This document shows positions 1 to 7,568 of a DNA stretch of 19,197 nucleotides, piece after piece. A model generated the notes under the pieces. The model did not search any database. It was not told where the DNA came from and saw only the letters and a program-made list of their open reading frames with translations. Source of the stretch: an uncultured Eubacteriales bacterium. GTDB taxonomy: Bacteria; Bacillota; Clostridia; Lachnospirales; Lachnospiraceae. The position numbers and the translations under genes were made by a program. Location of the stretch: assembly GCA_949286775.1 (NCBI GenBank), contig CASEDW010000130.1, forward strand, positions 1 through 19,197, in the 5' to 3' direction. Every line of letters starts with the position of its first letter. The first letter of the stretch is position 1.

Positions 1-525
1 AAGAGCCCGTCCAAAGGCCTTAAATACGGCCTCCGCTATATGATGGCTGTTTGCACCGTCCAGAAGTTTTATATGTATGTTCATTCCCGCGCAGTATGAA
101 ACCGCGTAAAAGAATTCCTTTACCATTTCGTTGTGCATGTCTCCTGACATCTCAGTAGGAAAAGATACGTCAAAATTCAGATACGGTCTTCCTGAAAGAT
201 CTATGGCGCACAGCACCAGAGTCTCATCCATGGGCAGTATGCAGCTTCCGAATCTCTTTATTCCGGCCTTATCGCCGAGAGCTTTTGATAAAGCCTGTCC
301 GAATACTATGCCGCAGTCCTCAATGGTATGATGATCGTCGACCTCAAGGTCGCCTTTTATCTTTACCTCCAGGTCAAGAAATCCGTGACGCGCCATGCCG
401 CTTAGCATATGATTGAAAAATCCTACTCCTGTATCAATGCTGCCTTTTCCTGTTCCGTCGATGTCAAGTCTTATACTTATATCTGTTTCTTTTGTTTTTC
501 TTATTGATTCGGCTTTTCTTGACAT
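1..525 (-). CDS. hisB: Imidazoleglycerol-phosphate dehydratase HisB (C-terminus cut by window start)
   Basis: This gene encodes the enzyme that dehydrates imidazole glycerol phosphate to imidazole acetol phosphate in histidine synthesis. Translation of the minus strand from the ATG at 525 begins MSRKAESIRKTKETDISIRL and stays open for 175 codons to the window edge. The family is usually about 195 residues, so roughly 20 C-terminal residues lie outside the window. The paired metal-binding motifs are visible: DDHHTIEDC near residue 65 and SHHIAEAVF near residue 160, close to the truncated end. It is the monofunctional type, with no HisB phosphatase domain at the N-terminus. The start sits 1 bp after the hisD stop codon, and its GAGGAGG ribosome binding site lies inside the end of hisD, so the two are almost certainly cotranscribed and translationally coupled. 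Confidence 0.96.
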   Translation of the reverse strand, partial: MSRKAESIRKTKETDISIRLDIDGTGKGSIDTGVGFFNHMLSGMARHGFLDLEVKIKGDLEVDDHHTIEDCGIVFGQALSKALGDKAGIKRFGSCILPMDETLVLCAIDLSGRPYLNFDVSFPTEMSGDMHNEMVKEFFYAVSYCAGMNIHIKLLDGANSHHIAEAVFKAFGRAL

Positions 526-526
526 A

Positions 527-1822
527 TCAATCCTCCTCAAAACGCACGGCTATGGAATTAGCGTGGGCGTATAACCCTTCCGATTTGGCGAACTGCTCAA
601 TGTCTTTGTGAACATCTGACAGAGCTTCTTTAGAATAATATACCACGCTTGATTTCTTTACAAAGTCGTCAACTGAAAGAGGCGAGAAAAATTTAGCCGT
701 TCCGTTTGTCGGCAAGATATGATTTGGTCCCGCGAAATAATCTCCCAGCGGTTCGCTCGAATACTCGCCGAGGAATATCGCTCCGGCGTTCTTTATCTTT
801 GTCATTGTTTCCAGCGGATTTTTCGTAAGTATCTCGAGATGTTCAGAGGCAATCTCATTGGCAGTTTCAACAGCTTCCTCAATATCCCTGGCTATCAGAA
901 TATAGCCGTAATTTTCAAGAGAAGCTTCTATTATCTCTGTTCTCGGAAGTTTCTCTACGAAATTCTCTATTTCTCTCTGTACTTCTTCGGCAATTTTTTC
1001 GCTTGTGGTGATTAAAATCGCCGACGCCATCTGGTCATGCTCAGCCTGAGACAACAGATCAGCCGCTATAAACTTTGGATTAGCGCTTTCATCGGCTATT
1101 ACAAGTATTTCGCTTGGTCCTGCTATGGAATCTATGCTTACGTTTCCGAATACTGCTTTTTTCGCAAGGGCTACATATATATTTCCAGGTCCTACTATCT
1201 TGTCGACTTTCGGTATACTTTCTGTTCCGTAGGCAAGGGCCGCTATAGCCTGCGCTCCTCCTACCCTGTATATGGAATCTGCGCCCGCTTCTTTTGCCGC
1301 TACCAGTACAGCCGGATTCACTTCGCCGATGCTATTGCAGGGAGTCGTCATTATTATCTCTTCAACTCCGGCTACTTTCGCCGGCATAACATTCATCAGA
1401 ACAGATGAAGGATATACGGCTTTTCCGCCAGGAACATAAACGCCGGCTCTTTTCATCGGAGTAACTTTCTGTCCGAGGAAAATACCCTTATCTGTGCTCG
1501 TAAACCAGCTGTTCATCTTCTGTTTCTCATGAAAATCCCTGATATTTACAAGGGATTTTCTGATTACATCAAGAAGATCTTTATCTATCTTTTCATATGC
1601 CGATTCTATCTCTTCTTCAGTAACTTTGATATTTTCGGCATTTAACTCAAATCCGTCAAACTTAGCCGTATACTCAAACAGCGCTTTATCTCTGTTTGCT
1701 TTGACGTTATCAAGTATTTCTCTTACTGAAGTCTCAAAGTTTGCCATATGCTCAGGGCTGCGTTTGATAAGTTCTGATAAAAGACTTTCCTTCGCTTCTT
1801 TAGTCAATTTCAATATTTTCAC
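527..1822 (-). CDS. hisD: Histidinol dehydrogenase HisD
   Basis: HisD oxidises L-histidinol to L-histidine in two NAD-dependent steps, the end of the pathway. The 431-residue product has normal family length. Zinc ligands expected from the E. coli enzyme are present at Q259, H262 (in SQAEHDQ), D361 and H420, and the catalytic Glu-His pair is E327-H328 in ASEHLEI. The family segments VGGAQAIAALAYGT, VGPGNIYV and AGPSEI are intact. The start codon is GTG at 1822, supported by AGGAGG eight bases upstream. It overlaps the hisG stop as GTGA, the usual sign of translational coupling. hisB follows after 1 bp. Nothing in the sequence suggests loss of function. Confidence 0.98.
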   Translation of the reverse strand: MKILKLTKEAKESLLSELIKRSPEHMANFETSVREILDNVKANRDKALFEYTAKFDGFELNAENIKVTEEEIESAYEKIDKDLLDVIRKSLVNIRDFHEKQKMNSWFTSTDKGIFLGQKVTPMKRAGVYVPGGKAVYPSSVLMNVMPAKVAGVEEIIMTTPCNSIGEVNPAVLVAAKEAGADSIYRVGGAQAIAALAYGTESIPKVDKIVGPGNIYVALAKKAVFGNVSIDSIAGPSEILVIADESANPKFIAADLLSQAEHDQMASAILITTSEKIAEEVQREIENFVEKLPRTEIIEASLENYGYILIARDIEEAVETANEIASEHLEILTKNPLETMTKIKNAGAIFLGEYSSEPLGDYFAGPNHILPTNGTAKFFSPLSVDDFVKKSSVVYYSKEALSDVHKDIEQFAKSEGLYAHANSIAVRFEED

Positions 1823-2472
1823 TGCTGCTGCCTCCTGTTGATAGCTTCTTTGATATCCATGATAAGCGCGCTGATGCGCTCATATTCCATCTTCATGCTT
1901 ACCGGATTTACGATCACACGCGCCGAAAGCGGAAGTATCTCTTCAAGTACTGTGAGTCCGTTTTCTCTTAAGGTGCTGCCGGTTTCAACGATATCCACGA
2001 TGACTTCTGAAAGCCCGACTATAGGCGCAAGCTCGATGGAACCGTTCATCTTGATTATTTCAACCGTCTGATTTTTTTTGTTGTAAAAATATTCTTTCGC
2101 GATCTTCGGATATTTTGTCGCCACTCTGATGAGCTGATTTTTCTGAAGATACTCCATTGCCGATTCCGGCCCGCATACGCACATCCTGCATTTGCCGAAT
2201 CCAAGATCGAGAACCTCATATACGTTTCTCTCCTCTTCAAGGATAGTATCTTTTCCTACGACTCCGATGTCAGCGGCTCCGTACTCAACAAACGTCGGCA
2301 CATCAGGCCCCTTTGACATGAATATTTTTATCTTGTTGTTTTCGTCAGTAAATACGAGTTTTCTCGTGTCCTTATCATTTATTTCTTCGCAGCTTATTCC
2401 GATCTCTTCAAGAAGCTCTATTGTCTTTCTCGCAAGACGTCCTTTTGTAAGCGCAATTGTCAAATACCGCAT
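1819..2472 (-). CDS. hisG: ATP phosphoribosyltransferase, short-form catalytic subunit HisG
   Basis: HisG catalyses the first step of histidine synthesis, joining ATP and PRPP to give phosphoribosyl-ATP. At 217 residues it is the short form, which lacks the C-terminal histidine-binding regulatory domain and needs HisZ as partner. The partner gene lies 3 bp upstream, consistent with a hetero-oligomeric enzyme under feedback control through HisZ. The N-terminal segment LTIALTKGRLARKT and the PRPP-binding loop DIVETGSTLRENGL (about residues 160-173) are clear. The ATG at 2472 is preceded by GAGGA within the end of hisZ. The stop overlaps the hisD GTG start. Confidence 0.97.
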   Translation of the reverse strand: MRYLTIALTKGRLARKTIELLEEIGISCEEINDKDTRKLVFTDENNKIKIFMSKGPDVPTFVEYGAADIGVVGKDTILEEERNVYEVLDLGFGKCRMCVCGPESAMEYLQKNQLIRVATKYPKIAKEYFYNKKNQTVEIIKMNGSIELAPIVGLSEVIVDIVETGSTLRENGLTVLEEILPLSARVIVNPVSMKMEYERISALIMDIKEAINRRQQQ

Positions 2473-2475
2473 TTA

Positions 2476-3699
2476 TCAGTCCTCAACTTTCTGTAAATCA
2501 ATGATCTGTTCATCCTCGCCCTTGAGAACGATAATCTTTCCGCAATTGTTTTTCTTCGCGTTATCAATATAGGCCTCGATGCTTCCTACTACAGGAAAAG
2601 GCACGCACATGACTTTTTCACCGGCAGCGCGTTTTGATACCGCTATAGATACGGCGTTTTTCGCGTGCTCCGCCGTATACAAAATCATAGTCCTGTCCAT
2701 CGGAGGTTCGATTGATAATTTCTGCCTTTCGACAGCCGACATAAGAGAGTCCACGATAGTTGTAAAACCGATGGCGTCAGCTTTTTTTCCAAACTTTTCG
2801 ATAAATCTGTTGTATCGTCCGCCCTTTATTACGGCATCGCCTGTTCCGTATGTCACCGCCTGGAAAATAATTCCCGTATAATAAGAATAATCGCTGAGCA
2901 TACCGAAATCAAAGTTCACGTTCTGCGTACAGCCGTATTCTTTTAAGATCTCATATACTTCTTTAAGTCTGACAACTGAAGCTATCGCGTCTTTATTTGA
3001 AGTAAGTCTCGCCGCCTTGTCGAGGATTGTTTCATTTCCGAAAAGAGTCGGGATTTCTGTCAGGGCGATTTTTGATCTGTGATCTATATTGAGTTTTTCG
3101 ATATATTCAATAGCTCCAAACTGATTTCGCGTACCCAGCAAATGCCTGATATAAGACATGTCTTCTTCGCTCATGCCGGATTCTTCGGCAATGGCGTTAA
3201 AATAAGCCACATTTCCTATGCTTATCTGAAAATCCCTGATTCCCGCCGATTTCATTATATCCACCGACATGGCGATAAGCTCCGCGTCCGCCTCGACAGA
3301 GTCGTTATTTATAAGTTCCACTCCCATCTCGGTGCTTTCATTTAAACGTCCTCTGTATTTGGCGTTGTTTAAGAAAACGTTTCCCTTATAGCACAATCTG
3401 ATCGGAAGAGTCTCTTCGGCAAAATAGCTTGAGACAGCTCTCGCGATCGAAGGCGTAAAGTCAGGTCTTAATACAAGCGTGTGGCCGTCGCCGTCGATCA
3501 TCCTGAAAAGTCTCGATTCGTGCATAGTTCCCTTGTCCTTGTCGAACACAGGATAAAACTCTATCGACGGAGTCTGAATATACTGATATCCGTATGTTGA
3601 AAAAATGTCGCTTATATTTGACATTAATTTATCTTTTCTTTTGTATTCATCGCCAAAAATATCTCTGACGCCTGCCGGCGTATGTATAAGCTGATTCAT
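2476..3699 (-). CDS. hisZ: ATP phosphoribosyltransferase regulatory subunit HisZ
   Basis: HisZ resembles the catalytic core of class II histidyl-tRNA synthetase but acts as the regulatory partner of short-form HisG. The product begins MNQLIHTPAGVRDIFGDE, and synthetase-like motifs are visible: GTMHESRLFRMIDGDG and LVLRPDFTPSIARAV in motif 2, and GGRYNRFIEKFG with AIGFTT in motif 3. The product is 407 residues, normal for HisZ, and lacks the histidyl-tRNA synthetase anticodon-binding signature. I chose the ATG at 3699 because AGAGGA lies at a suitable distance upstream. An upstream in-frame TTG at 3732 would place 11 unrelated residues in front and would translate through a leader palindrome. 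It is the first gene of the histidine operon, followed by hisG after 3 bp. Confidence 0.95.
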   Translation of the reverse strand: MNQLIHTPAGVRDIFGDEYKRKDKLMSNISDIFSTYGYQYIQTPSIEFYPVFDKDKGTMHESRLFRMIDGDGHTLVLRPDFTPSIARAVSSYFAEETLPIRLCYKGNVFLNNAKYRGRLNESTEMGVELINNDSVEADAELIAMSVDIMKSAGIRDFQISIGNVAYFNAIAEESGMSEEDMSYIRHLLGTRNQFGAIEYIEKLNIDHRSKIALTEIPTLFGNETILDKAARLTSNKDAIASVVRLKEVYEILKEYGCTQNVNFDFGMLSDYSYYTGIIFQAVTYGTGDAVIKGGRYNRFIEKFGKKADAIGFTTIVDSLMSAVERQKLSIEPPMDRTMILYTAEHAKNAVSIAVSKRAAGEKVMCVPFPVVGSIEAYIDNAKKNNCGKIIVLKGEDEQIIDLQKVED

Positions 3700-3712
3700 G
3701 ATTTCCTCTTTC

Positions 3713-3731
3713 TGACGCACTTGCTGCGTCA
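3713..3731 (-). promoter_or_regulatory. Perfect inverted repeat in the hisZ leader
   Basis: TGACGCA and TGCGTCA form a perfect 7-bp inverted repeat around a 5-base centre, immediately upstream of the hisZ ribosome binding site. It could be a dyad operator or an RNA hairpin affecting access to that site. It is not a simple terminator because no U-run follows. No T-box sequence or His-rich leader peptide is visible, so the mode of control is unknown. Confidence 0.5.
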
Positions 3732-3793
3732 ATAATGGTAGATTTGGAAGTTTGCTTACGAACTTTTTTCTTTCTTCACTTTAGTCTGCTAAC

Positions 3794-3822
3794 ATATTAC
3801 TATGATAAACAGCATATTGCAA
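3794..3822 (-). promoter_or_regulatory. Candidate sigma-A-type promoter of the his operon
   Basis: On the minus strand TTGCAA (3817-3822) and TAATAT (3794-3799) are separated by exactly 17 bases, in the gap between the recU stop and hisZ. Each hexamer matches the consensus at four of six positions. It would give a leader of roughly 90 nucleotides containing the 3713-3731 inverted repeat. No terminator is visible after recU, so readthrough from the upstream operon is also possible. Confidence 0.45.
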
Positions 3823-3825
3823 CAA

Positions 3826-4359
3826 TTAATTGCGCTCATTTAAGTCTTTTTGTATACCCTCGAGGTAAGGTATCAGAATACTTTCTTTTTTGTTTAAAAT
3901 AAAATTTTGATCCAGCTCTTCAAACTTAAATCTTTTGAGCCCTCCGTTATCGGCTCTTTGCTTAAATTCCAGCAGTTTACGCAGCGTCAGATAATACATC
4001 ACTTCTCTTTTGGCGAAATATATCAGAATAAAGGCGACGCCCTGCTGTTTTTCAAAATCCTGCATGAATCTGATCTGATGTTCATGGATATTTGCCAGCG
4101 GGAACGTATCAGTCTTTGATTCCTTGGCGTCAAAGCACACTGGTATCCCCTGGACTGCGCCTATGTAGTCTACAGTACTCTTCTGTTCAAAATACGCCAA
4201 TGTTATATGCCTTTTTTCTTTATCGATCTTTATCGGAGTTATGGGCGTCGGTATCTTTTGAATAAGCGCAAGACCGTTAAGACGGTATTGTTCATTTGTT
4301 CTGTTGACAAGTTCTTCCAAAAACGAGCCCCTCAGTCCTCTCGAATTCCAGGTGCTCAT
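3826..4359 (-). CDS. recU: Holliday junction resolvase RecU
   Basis: RecU is the Firmicute enzyme that cleaves Holliday junctions during recombination and chromosome segregation. The 177-residue product aligns by eye with Bacillus RecU over the nuclease core. The residues matching B. subtilis D88, E101, K103 and Q120 are D64 (STVDYIG), D77 and K79 (FDAKE), and Q95 (HEHQ), so the only change is a conservative Glu-to-Asp. The N-terminal extension of the Bacillus protein is missing and the chain starts at MSTWNSRGLRGSFLE. The ATG overlaps the lepB stop as ATGA, indicating coupling. In Bacillus recU sits beside the penicillin-binding protein gene ponA; here it ends a lepB operon. Confidence 0.92.
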   Translation of the reverse strand: MSTWNSRGLRGSFLEELVNRTNEQYRLNGLALIQKIPTPITPIKIDKEKRHITLAYFEQKSTVDYIGAVQGIPVCFDAKESKTDTFPLANIHEHQIRFMQDFEKQQGVAFILIYFAKREVMYYLTLRKLLEFKQRADNGGLKRFKFEELDQNFILNKKESILIPYLEGIQKDLNERN

Positions 4360-5060
4360 CTGTCGTCTCCGTCATATCCTATTATTCCGATTTTAGTTAT
4401 AGGCCAGTATCTGAATCCGGCTTCTCCGACGATTTTGTCTCTCGCCACGAAACTGTTATTCCAATATCTCGAATCTCTCGAATGATTTCTGTTGTCTCCG
4501 AGAACAAAATACGAATCCTCCGGCACTCTGAATACCAAATCCGTTTTAGCCGGGTCATTTGTGCTCATCGGCTCCGGTATATAGCTGTCGTCAAGAACTT
4601 TTGTGCCGTCGTACATCATAGGATTTTCTATGAGAAGAGGATCGTCGCTTTCATCGCCCGTATCAGTGCCGGCGGGAACAGCATAGACTTTTCCGCCGGT
4701 TATAATCACTGTTTCACCGGGAAGACCGATGATTCTCTTTATAAACAGCTGTGATTCGTCGTCAGGGTATTTAAAGATTATGATGTCGTATCTTTCAGGA
4801 TCTTTGAAGTTATAAGCCAGTCTGTTTCCGAAGATTCTCTCTCCCGGCATGATAGTATTTTCCATCGATCCTGATGGTATTTCAGCGTTTACAATGACAA
4901 AATTCATGACAAAAAGGCCGATTCCGAGAACAACAGCAATAGTGACGACATATTCGATAATCGTCTGCTTTATCGTTTTCTCTTCTTCTTTTTTCTTTTT
5001 TCTCTTTTTTGAAGTCTTTTTATCTTCGTTATCTGTTATTTTATAATCTCTGTCTGACAT
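4356..5060 (-). CDS. lepB: Type I signal peptidase
   Basis: This membrane enzyme removes signal peptides from exported proteins at the outer face of the cytoplasmic membrane. The 234-residue product has a Lys/Glu-rich cytoplasmic N-terminus (residues 14-28) and one transmembrane segment at about 33-56. Downstream is the Ser/Lys catalytic dyad: S65 in IPSGSMENTI and K108 in FIKRIIGLPGE. The conserved box LGDNRNHSRDSRYW is near residue 190. A acidic, Pro-containing insert of about 45 residues lies between the Lys box and that motif, which is common in Gram-positive enzymes. The start overlaps the 3' end of the preceding pseudouridine synthase by 20 bp and is preceded by AAAGG. The stop overlaps the recU start by 4 bp. 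Confidence 0.95.
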   Translation of the reverse strand: MSDRDYKITDNEDKKTSKKRKKKKEEEKTIKQTIIEYVVTIAVVLGIGLFVMNFVIVNAEIPSGSMENTIMPGERIFGNRLAYNFKDPERYDIIIFKYPDDESQLFIKRIIGLPGETVIITGGKVYAVPAGTDTGDESDDPLLIENPMMYDGTKVLDDSYIPEPMSTNDPAKTDLVFRVPEDSYFVLGDNRNHSRDSRYWNNSFVARDKIVGEAGFRYWPITKIGIIGYDGDDR

Positions 5061-6054
5061 AATTTACCTTTCTTTCGATCACTTTCAGCTCCTTTGGAAG
5101 TTCAGCCCTAAAGCTTTTTTTCGAAAGAATCTTTAAGTGACCTTTTATATCCGGAAACGTAAGTTTGTAGGCGTGAAGAAACTGTCTGCCAAGGCCGTAT
5201 CTTCTTTTGAATTCGCCGTTTGCCTTTTTGTTTCCGTATTTTGAATCTCCCGCGATGGGGTTTCCCATATATGATAAATGAGCCCTTATCTGATGAGTTT
5301 TTCCGGTCAGAAGATCGACGTTTAGCAATGTCGCGTTGTCTAAATATCCCAAAGGCTCATATGACGTTTCGATTTTATCATATCCCTCTTTGAATTTTTC
5401 AATAACATCTACTTTATTACATTTATCGTCTTTTTTCAAATACGACTTTATGTCATATTTTCTCTCGACTTTTCCAAGAACAAGGGCAAGATACTCCTTC
5501 TTTAAAGTTCTGTCCCTGAACATTTCGGATAATTCCTGCGCCGCCGGAAGCGTCTTCGCGCAGACTAGAATACCGCTTGTATTTCTGTCAAGCCTGTTTA
5601 CGGCCGACGGTTTAAATTGATTTATGTTCAGTCCGTCCTGATTTTTACCCGATGCAAGATACATATTTAAAAGCTCGCACGCGGAAATATCCTCAGGCCT
5701 GCTTTTCTGTGAAAGCATTCCCGCCGGTTTATTTATTATGCATACGTCCCTGTCTTCATAAATTATGCAGTTCTTAAAATCCCGAACCGCCTTTAAATCA
5801 GAACTTTCTGCGGTATTTTTATCGTCTTTTGAAGTTCCCATAAACTTTTCCAGCGTCTCGTCAGAAAAATAGATTACTATTTCATCATCAGTCTTCAGTA
5901 TTTCTTTTCCCTCTGATTTGGCGCCGTTAAGTTTTATCTTTTTTTCCCGAAGCATCCTGTATAAAAAACCCGCTCCTGCATTGGGAAGATATCTTTTTAA
6001 GAACTTATCAAGTCTCTGATTTTGATTAGTTTCGTCAATGATTATTTTTTTCAT
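5041..6054 (-). CDS. RluA-family 23S rRNA pseudouridine synthase
   Basis: The product (337 residues) converts specific uridines in RNA to pseudouridine, probably in 23S rRNA. An N-terminal S4-like RNA-binding region spans about residues 13-65 (QRLDKFLKRYL to KTDDEIVIYF). The catalytic domain starts near residue 95, with IINKPAGMLSQ and the active-site segment VNRLDRNTSGIL holding catalytic D156. KKEYLALV and the family segment LLTGKTHQIRAHL follow. RluC, RluD and RluA types cannot be separated by eye, so no symbol is given. The ATG at 6054 has no convincing ribosome binding site of its own. A 20-codon ORF with a GGGAG site overlaps the start and may couple its translation. Confidence 0.93.
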   Translation of the reverse strand: MKKIIIDETNQNQRLDKFLKRYLPNAGAGFLYRMLREKKIKLNGAKSEGKEILKTDDEIVIYFSDETLEKFMGTSKDDKNTAESSDLKAVRDFKNCIIYEDRDVCIINKPAGMLSQKSRPEDISACELLNMYLASGKNQDGLNINQFKPSAVNRLDRNTSGILVCAKTLPAAQELSEMFRDRTLKKEYLALVLGKVERKYDIKSYLKKDDKCNKVDVIEKFKEGYDKIETSYEPLGYLDNATLLNVDLLTGKTHQIRAHLSYMGNPIAGDSKYGNKKANGEFKRRYGLGRQFLHAYKLTFPDIKGHLKILSKKSFRAELPKELKVIERKVNYVRQRL

Positions 6055-6097
6055 ATTCGCTTTTTATATAACCGTAATCACCTTTTTTGATCTTCAT
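6035..6097 (-). CDS. 20-residue micro-ORF overlapping the pseudouridine synthase start
   Basis: MKIKKGDYGYIKSEYEKNNH is encoded from the ATG at 6097 to a TGA at 6035-6037, so its end overlaps the first 20 bases of the next gene in another frame. A GGGAG ribosome binding site (6106-6110) lies nine bases before the ATG, whereas the downstream gene lacks one. It may be a leader peptide that couples translation, or the stub of a longer lost gene. Existence as a translated product is not proven. Confidence 0.35.
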   Translation of the reverse strand: MKIKKGDYGYIKSEYEKNNH

Positions 6098-6113
6098 TGA
6101 TTGACGCTCCCAT

Positions 6114-7499
6114 TCAGACCTTTCTCCAGCCTGTTTCATACTTATTTTTTAACATATTTCCTGAAACTTTCGCCCATCCGAGGGGATAACCCTCGATGCA
6201 TATAAGTCTCCAGGAAAAATCTTTTTTTATGTTGTTTTCCATCGGGAAAGAGTCTCCCCTTAAATATTTTTCAGCCGCCGCGTCTCCTGCTTTAAAATCG
6301 ATGCACTTGTCGAATCTGTCTTTTCCAAGAACCATGGCGAGAGCCTGGGAAGGCTCAAATCTGTTCTTTGATTCCGTTCCTATGTAAAGACCTGTTCTTA
6401 AGTATCTCAGTGAATCTTTTTTATCCATATTTTCATATAAATAATATATCCGTTCTTTTTCCCTGAAAAAGCTTCCCGATGAAAAATCATAGTCGATATG
6501 GGAGAGAAAATCCTTTACACAATCAGGAAGATTTTTTATCGCTCCTCTTATCTCAGGTTTTTTATATATTTTTTCGTCTGTATCGCTTTGAGCTTTCTTC
6601 TTTAAAAGACATACAAAATGTCCTTCTCCTCTCATTTTGTGAGGAAAAATCCTGACTGCTTTTTCAACTCCGAGTCTGCCCGGTTCGAAACCTTCGTATC
6701 CTTCTATATCAGCCGTCTCAAACTCAGGATGTTTTTCTATAAGTTTTAATATCTGCTCCTCGTTTTCATCAGTCGAAAAAGTGCATGTTGAATACAAAAG
6801 ATATCCTCCGCTTTTCAGCATTACGGCGGCAGCTTCTATAAGTTCCTCCTGAATTTTTGCGTAATAGGACGGTCCTTTTTCAAGCCATGCCAAAACGCCT
6901 TTCGGATCCCTTCTGAACATGCCTTCTCCCGAACACGGAGCGTCTAAAATAATCTTATCAAAAAATCCCGGATATACTTCCGCGAGTTTTTTAGGATCCT
7001 CCGCCGTCACGCAAAAGCTCTCGGCGCCCGCCATCTCAAGATTCTTAAGAAGCGCCTTTCCTCTGCTCGCGCTTATATCATTCGCCAAAAGGAATCCCTT
7101 ATCAGAAAGCTTTGACGCGATCTGAGTAGCCTTTCCTCCGGGAGCGGCGCACATGTCGAGCACCCTGTCTGCAGGCTGAATATCTATGCTTCTGGCGGGA
7201 GTCATAGCCGACGGCTCCTGTATATAGTATAATCCTGCCCGATAAAAGGGATGCGATGACGCGAAAGCTGTATCTTCAGCAAAAAATCCGTTGGGAATCC
7301 ATGGTATTTTTGTCATGGAGCAATTCTCTATAATGCCGCATTTATCTAAAAGTTCCGTAAGGATCTCATTGCTTCCTCGTTTATTGTTCAGTCTGATTCC
7401 ATAACAGCGTTCTTCTGAGAAAGTCTTCATATATTCTTCAAATTCCGAATCGCCTAAAAGGTTCTTCATTTTATCAAGATAACTTTGCGGAAGGTTCAT
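6114..7499 (-). CDS. RsmF/NOL1-NOP2-Sun family rRNA (cytosine-5) methyltransferase
   Basis: This SAM-dependent enzyme methylates carbon 5 of cytosine in RNA, most likely 16S rRNA as in RsmF/YebU relatives. The N-terminal PUA-linked region contains QEPSAMTPA. The SAM-binding motif LDMCAAPGGKATQIA begins near residue 114. The two conserved cysteines are C189 in DAPCSGEGMFRRD and C239 in YSTCTFS. A C-terminal extension (about residues 300-461, with GLYIGTESKNRFEPSQALAM and a final GYPLGWAKVS) matches the PUA-like tail of RsmF-type proteins. The length of 461 is typical. The ATG at 7499 follows AGGAGAGG. It appears to start the operon leading to the pseudouridine synthase, lepB and recU, which lies behind the terminator of the preceding unit; I found no strong promoter in the short gap. 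Confidence 0.93.
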   Translation of the reverse strand: MNLPQSYLDKMKNLLGDSEFEEYMKTFSEERCYGIRLNNKRGSNEILTELLDKCGIIENCSMTKIPWIPNGFFAEDTAFASSHPFYRAGLYYIQEPSAMTPARSIDIQPADRVLDMCAAPGGKATQIASKLSDKGFLLANDISASRGKALLKNLEMAGAESFCVTAEDPKKLAEVYPGFFDKIILDAPCSGEGMFRRDPKGVLAWLEKGPSYYAKIQEELIEAAAVMLKSGGYLLYSTCTFSTDENEEQILKLIEKHPEFETADIEGYEGFEPGRLGVEKAVRIFPHKMRGEGHFVCLLKKKAQSDTDEKIYKKPEIRGAIKNLPDCVKDFLSHIDYDFSSGSFFREKERIYYLYENMDKKDSLRYLRTGLYIGTESKNRFEPSQALAMVLGKDRFDKCIDFKAGDAAAEKYLRGDSFPMENNIKKDFSWRLICIEGYPLGWAKVSGNMLKNKYETGWRKV

Positions 7500-7533
7500 C
7501 TTGCCTCTCCTGATTTATTTATGAATTTAATAA

Positions 7534-7558
7534 AGGCACCCTTTATTCAAGGGTGCCT
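7534..7558 (-). terminator. Hairpin terminator after the coiled-coil gene
   Basis: A perfect 10-bp stem (AGGCACCCTT / AAGGGTGCCT) with a 5-base loop starts about 10 bases after the stop codon at 7569. On the minus strand it is followed by a short T-rich stretch (TTATTAAATT), so termination may be incomplete and could feed the next operon. Confidence 0.75.
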
Positions 7559-7568
7559 GTTAATTTGA

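Noticed and set aside
719..1408. Plus-strand ORFs of 98 and 123 codons across hisD
   Set aside because: They are antisense to a complete hisD with all active-site residues, and lack ribosome binding sites or recognisable domains.
3700..3732. Longer hisZ beginning at a TTG at 3732
   Set aside because: The extra 11 residues do not resemble HisZ, there is no ribosome binding site, and the ATG at 3699 has AGAGGA and a family-typical N-terminus.
3700..3793. T-box or His-rich leader peptide attenuator before hisZ
   Set aside because: The leader is only about 90 nucleotides, has no run of His codons and no terminator with a U-run.
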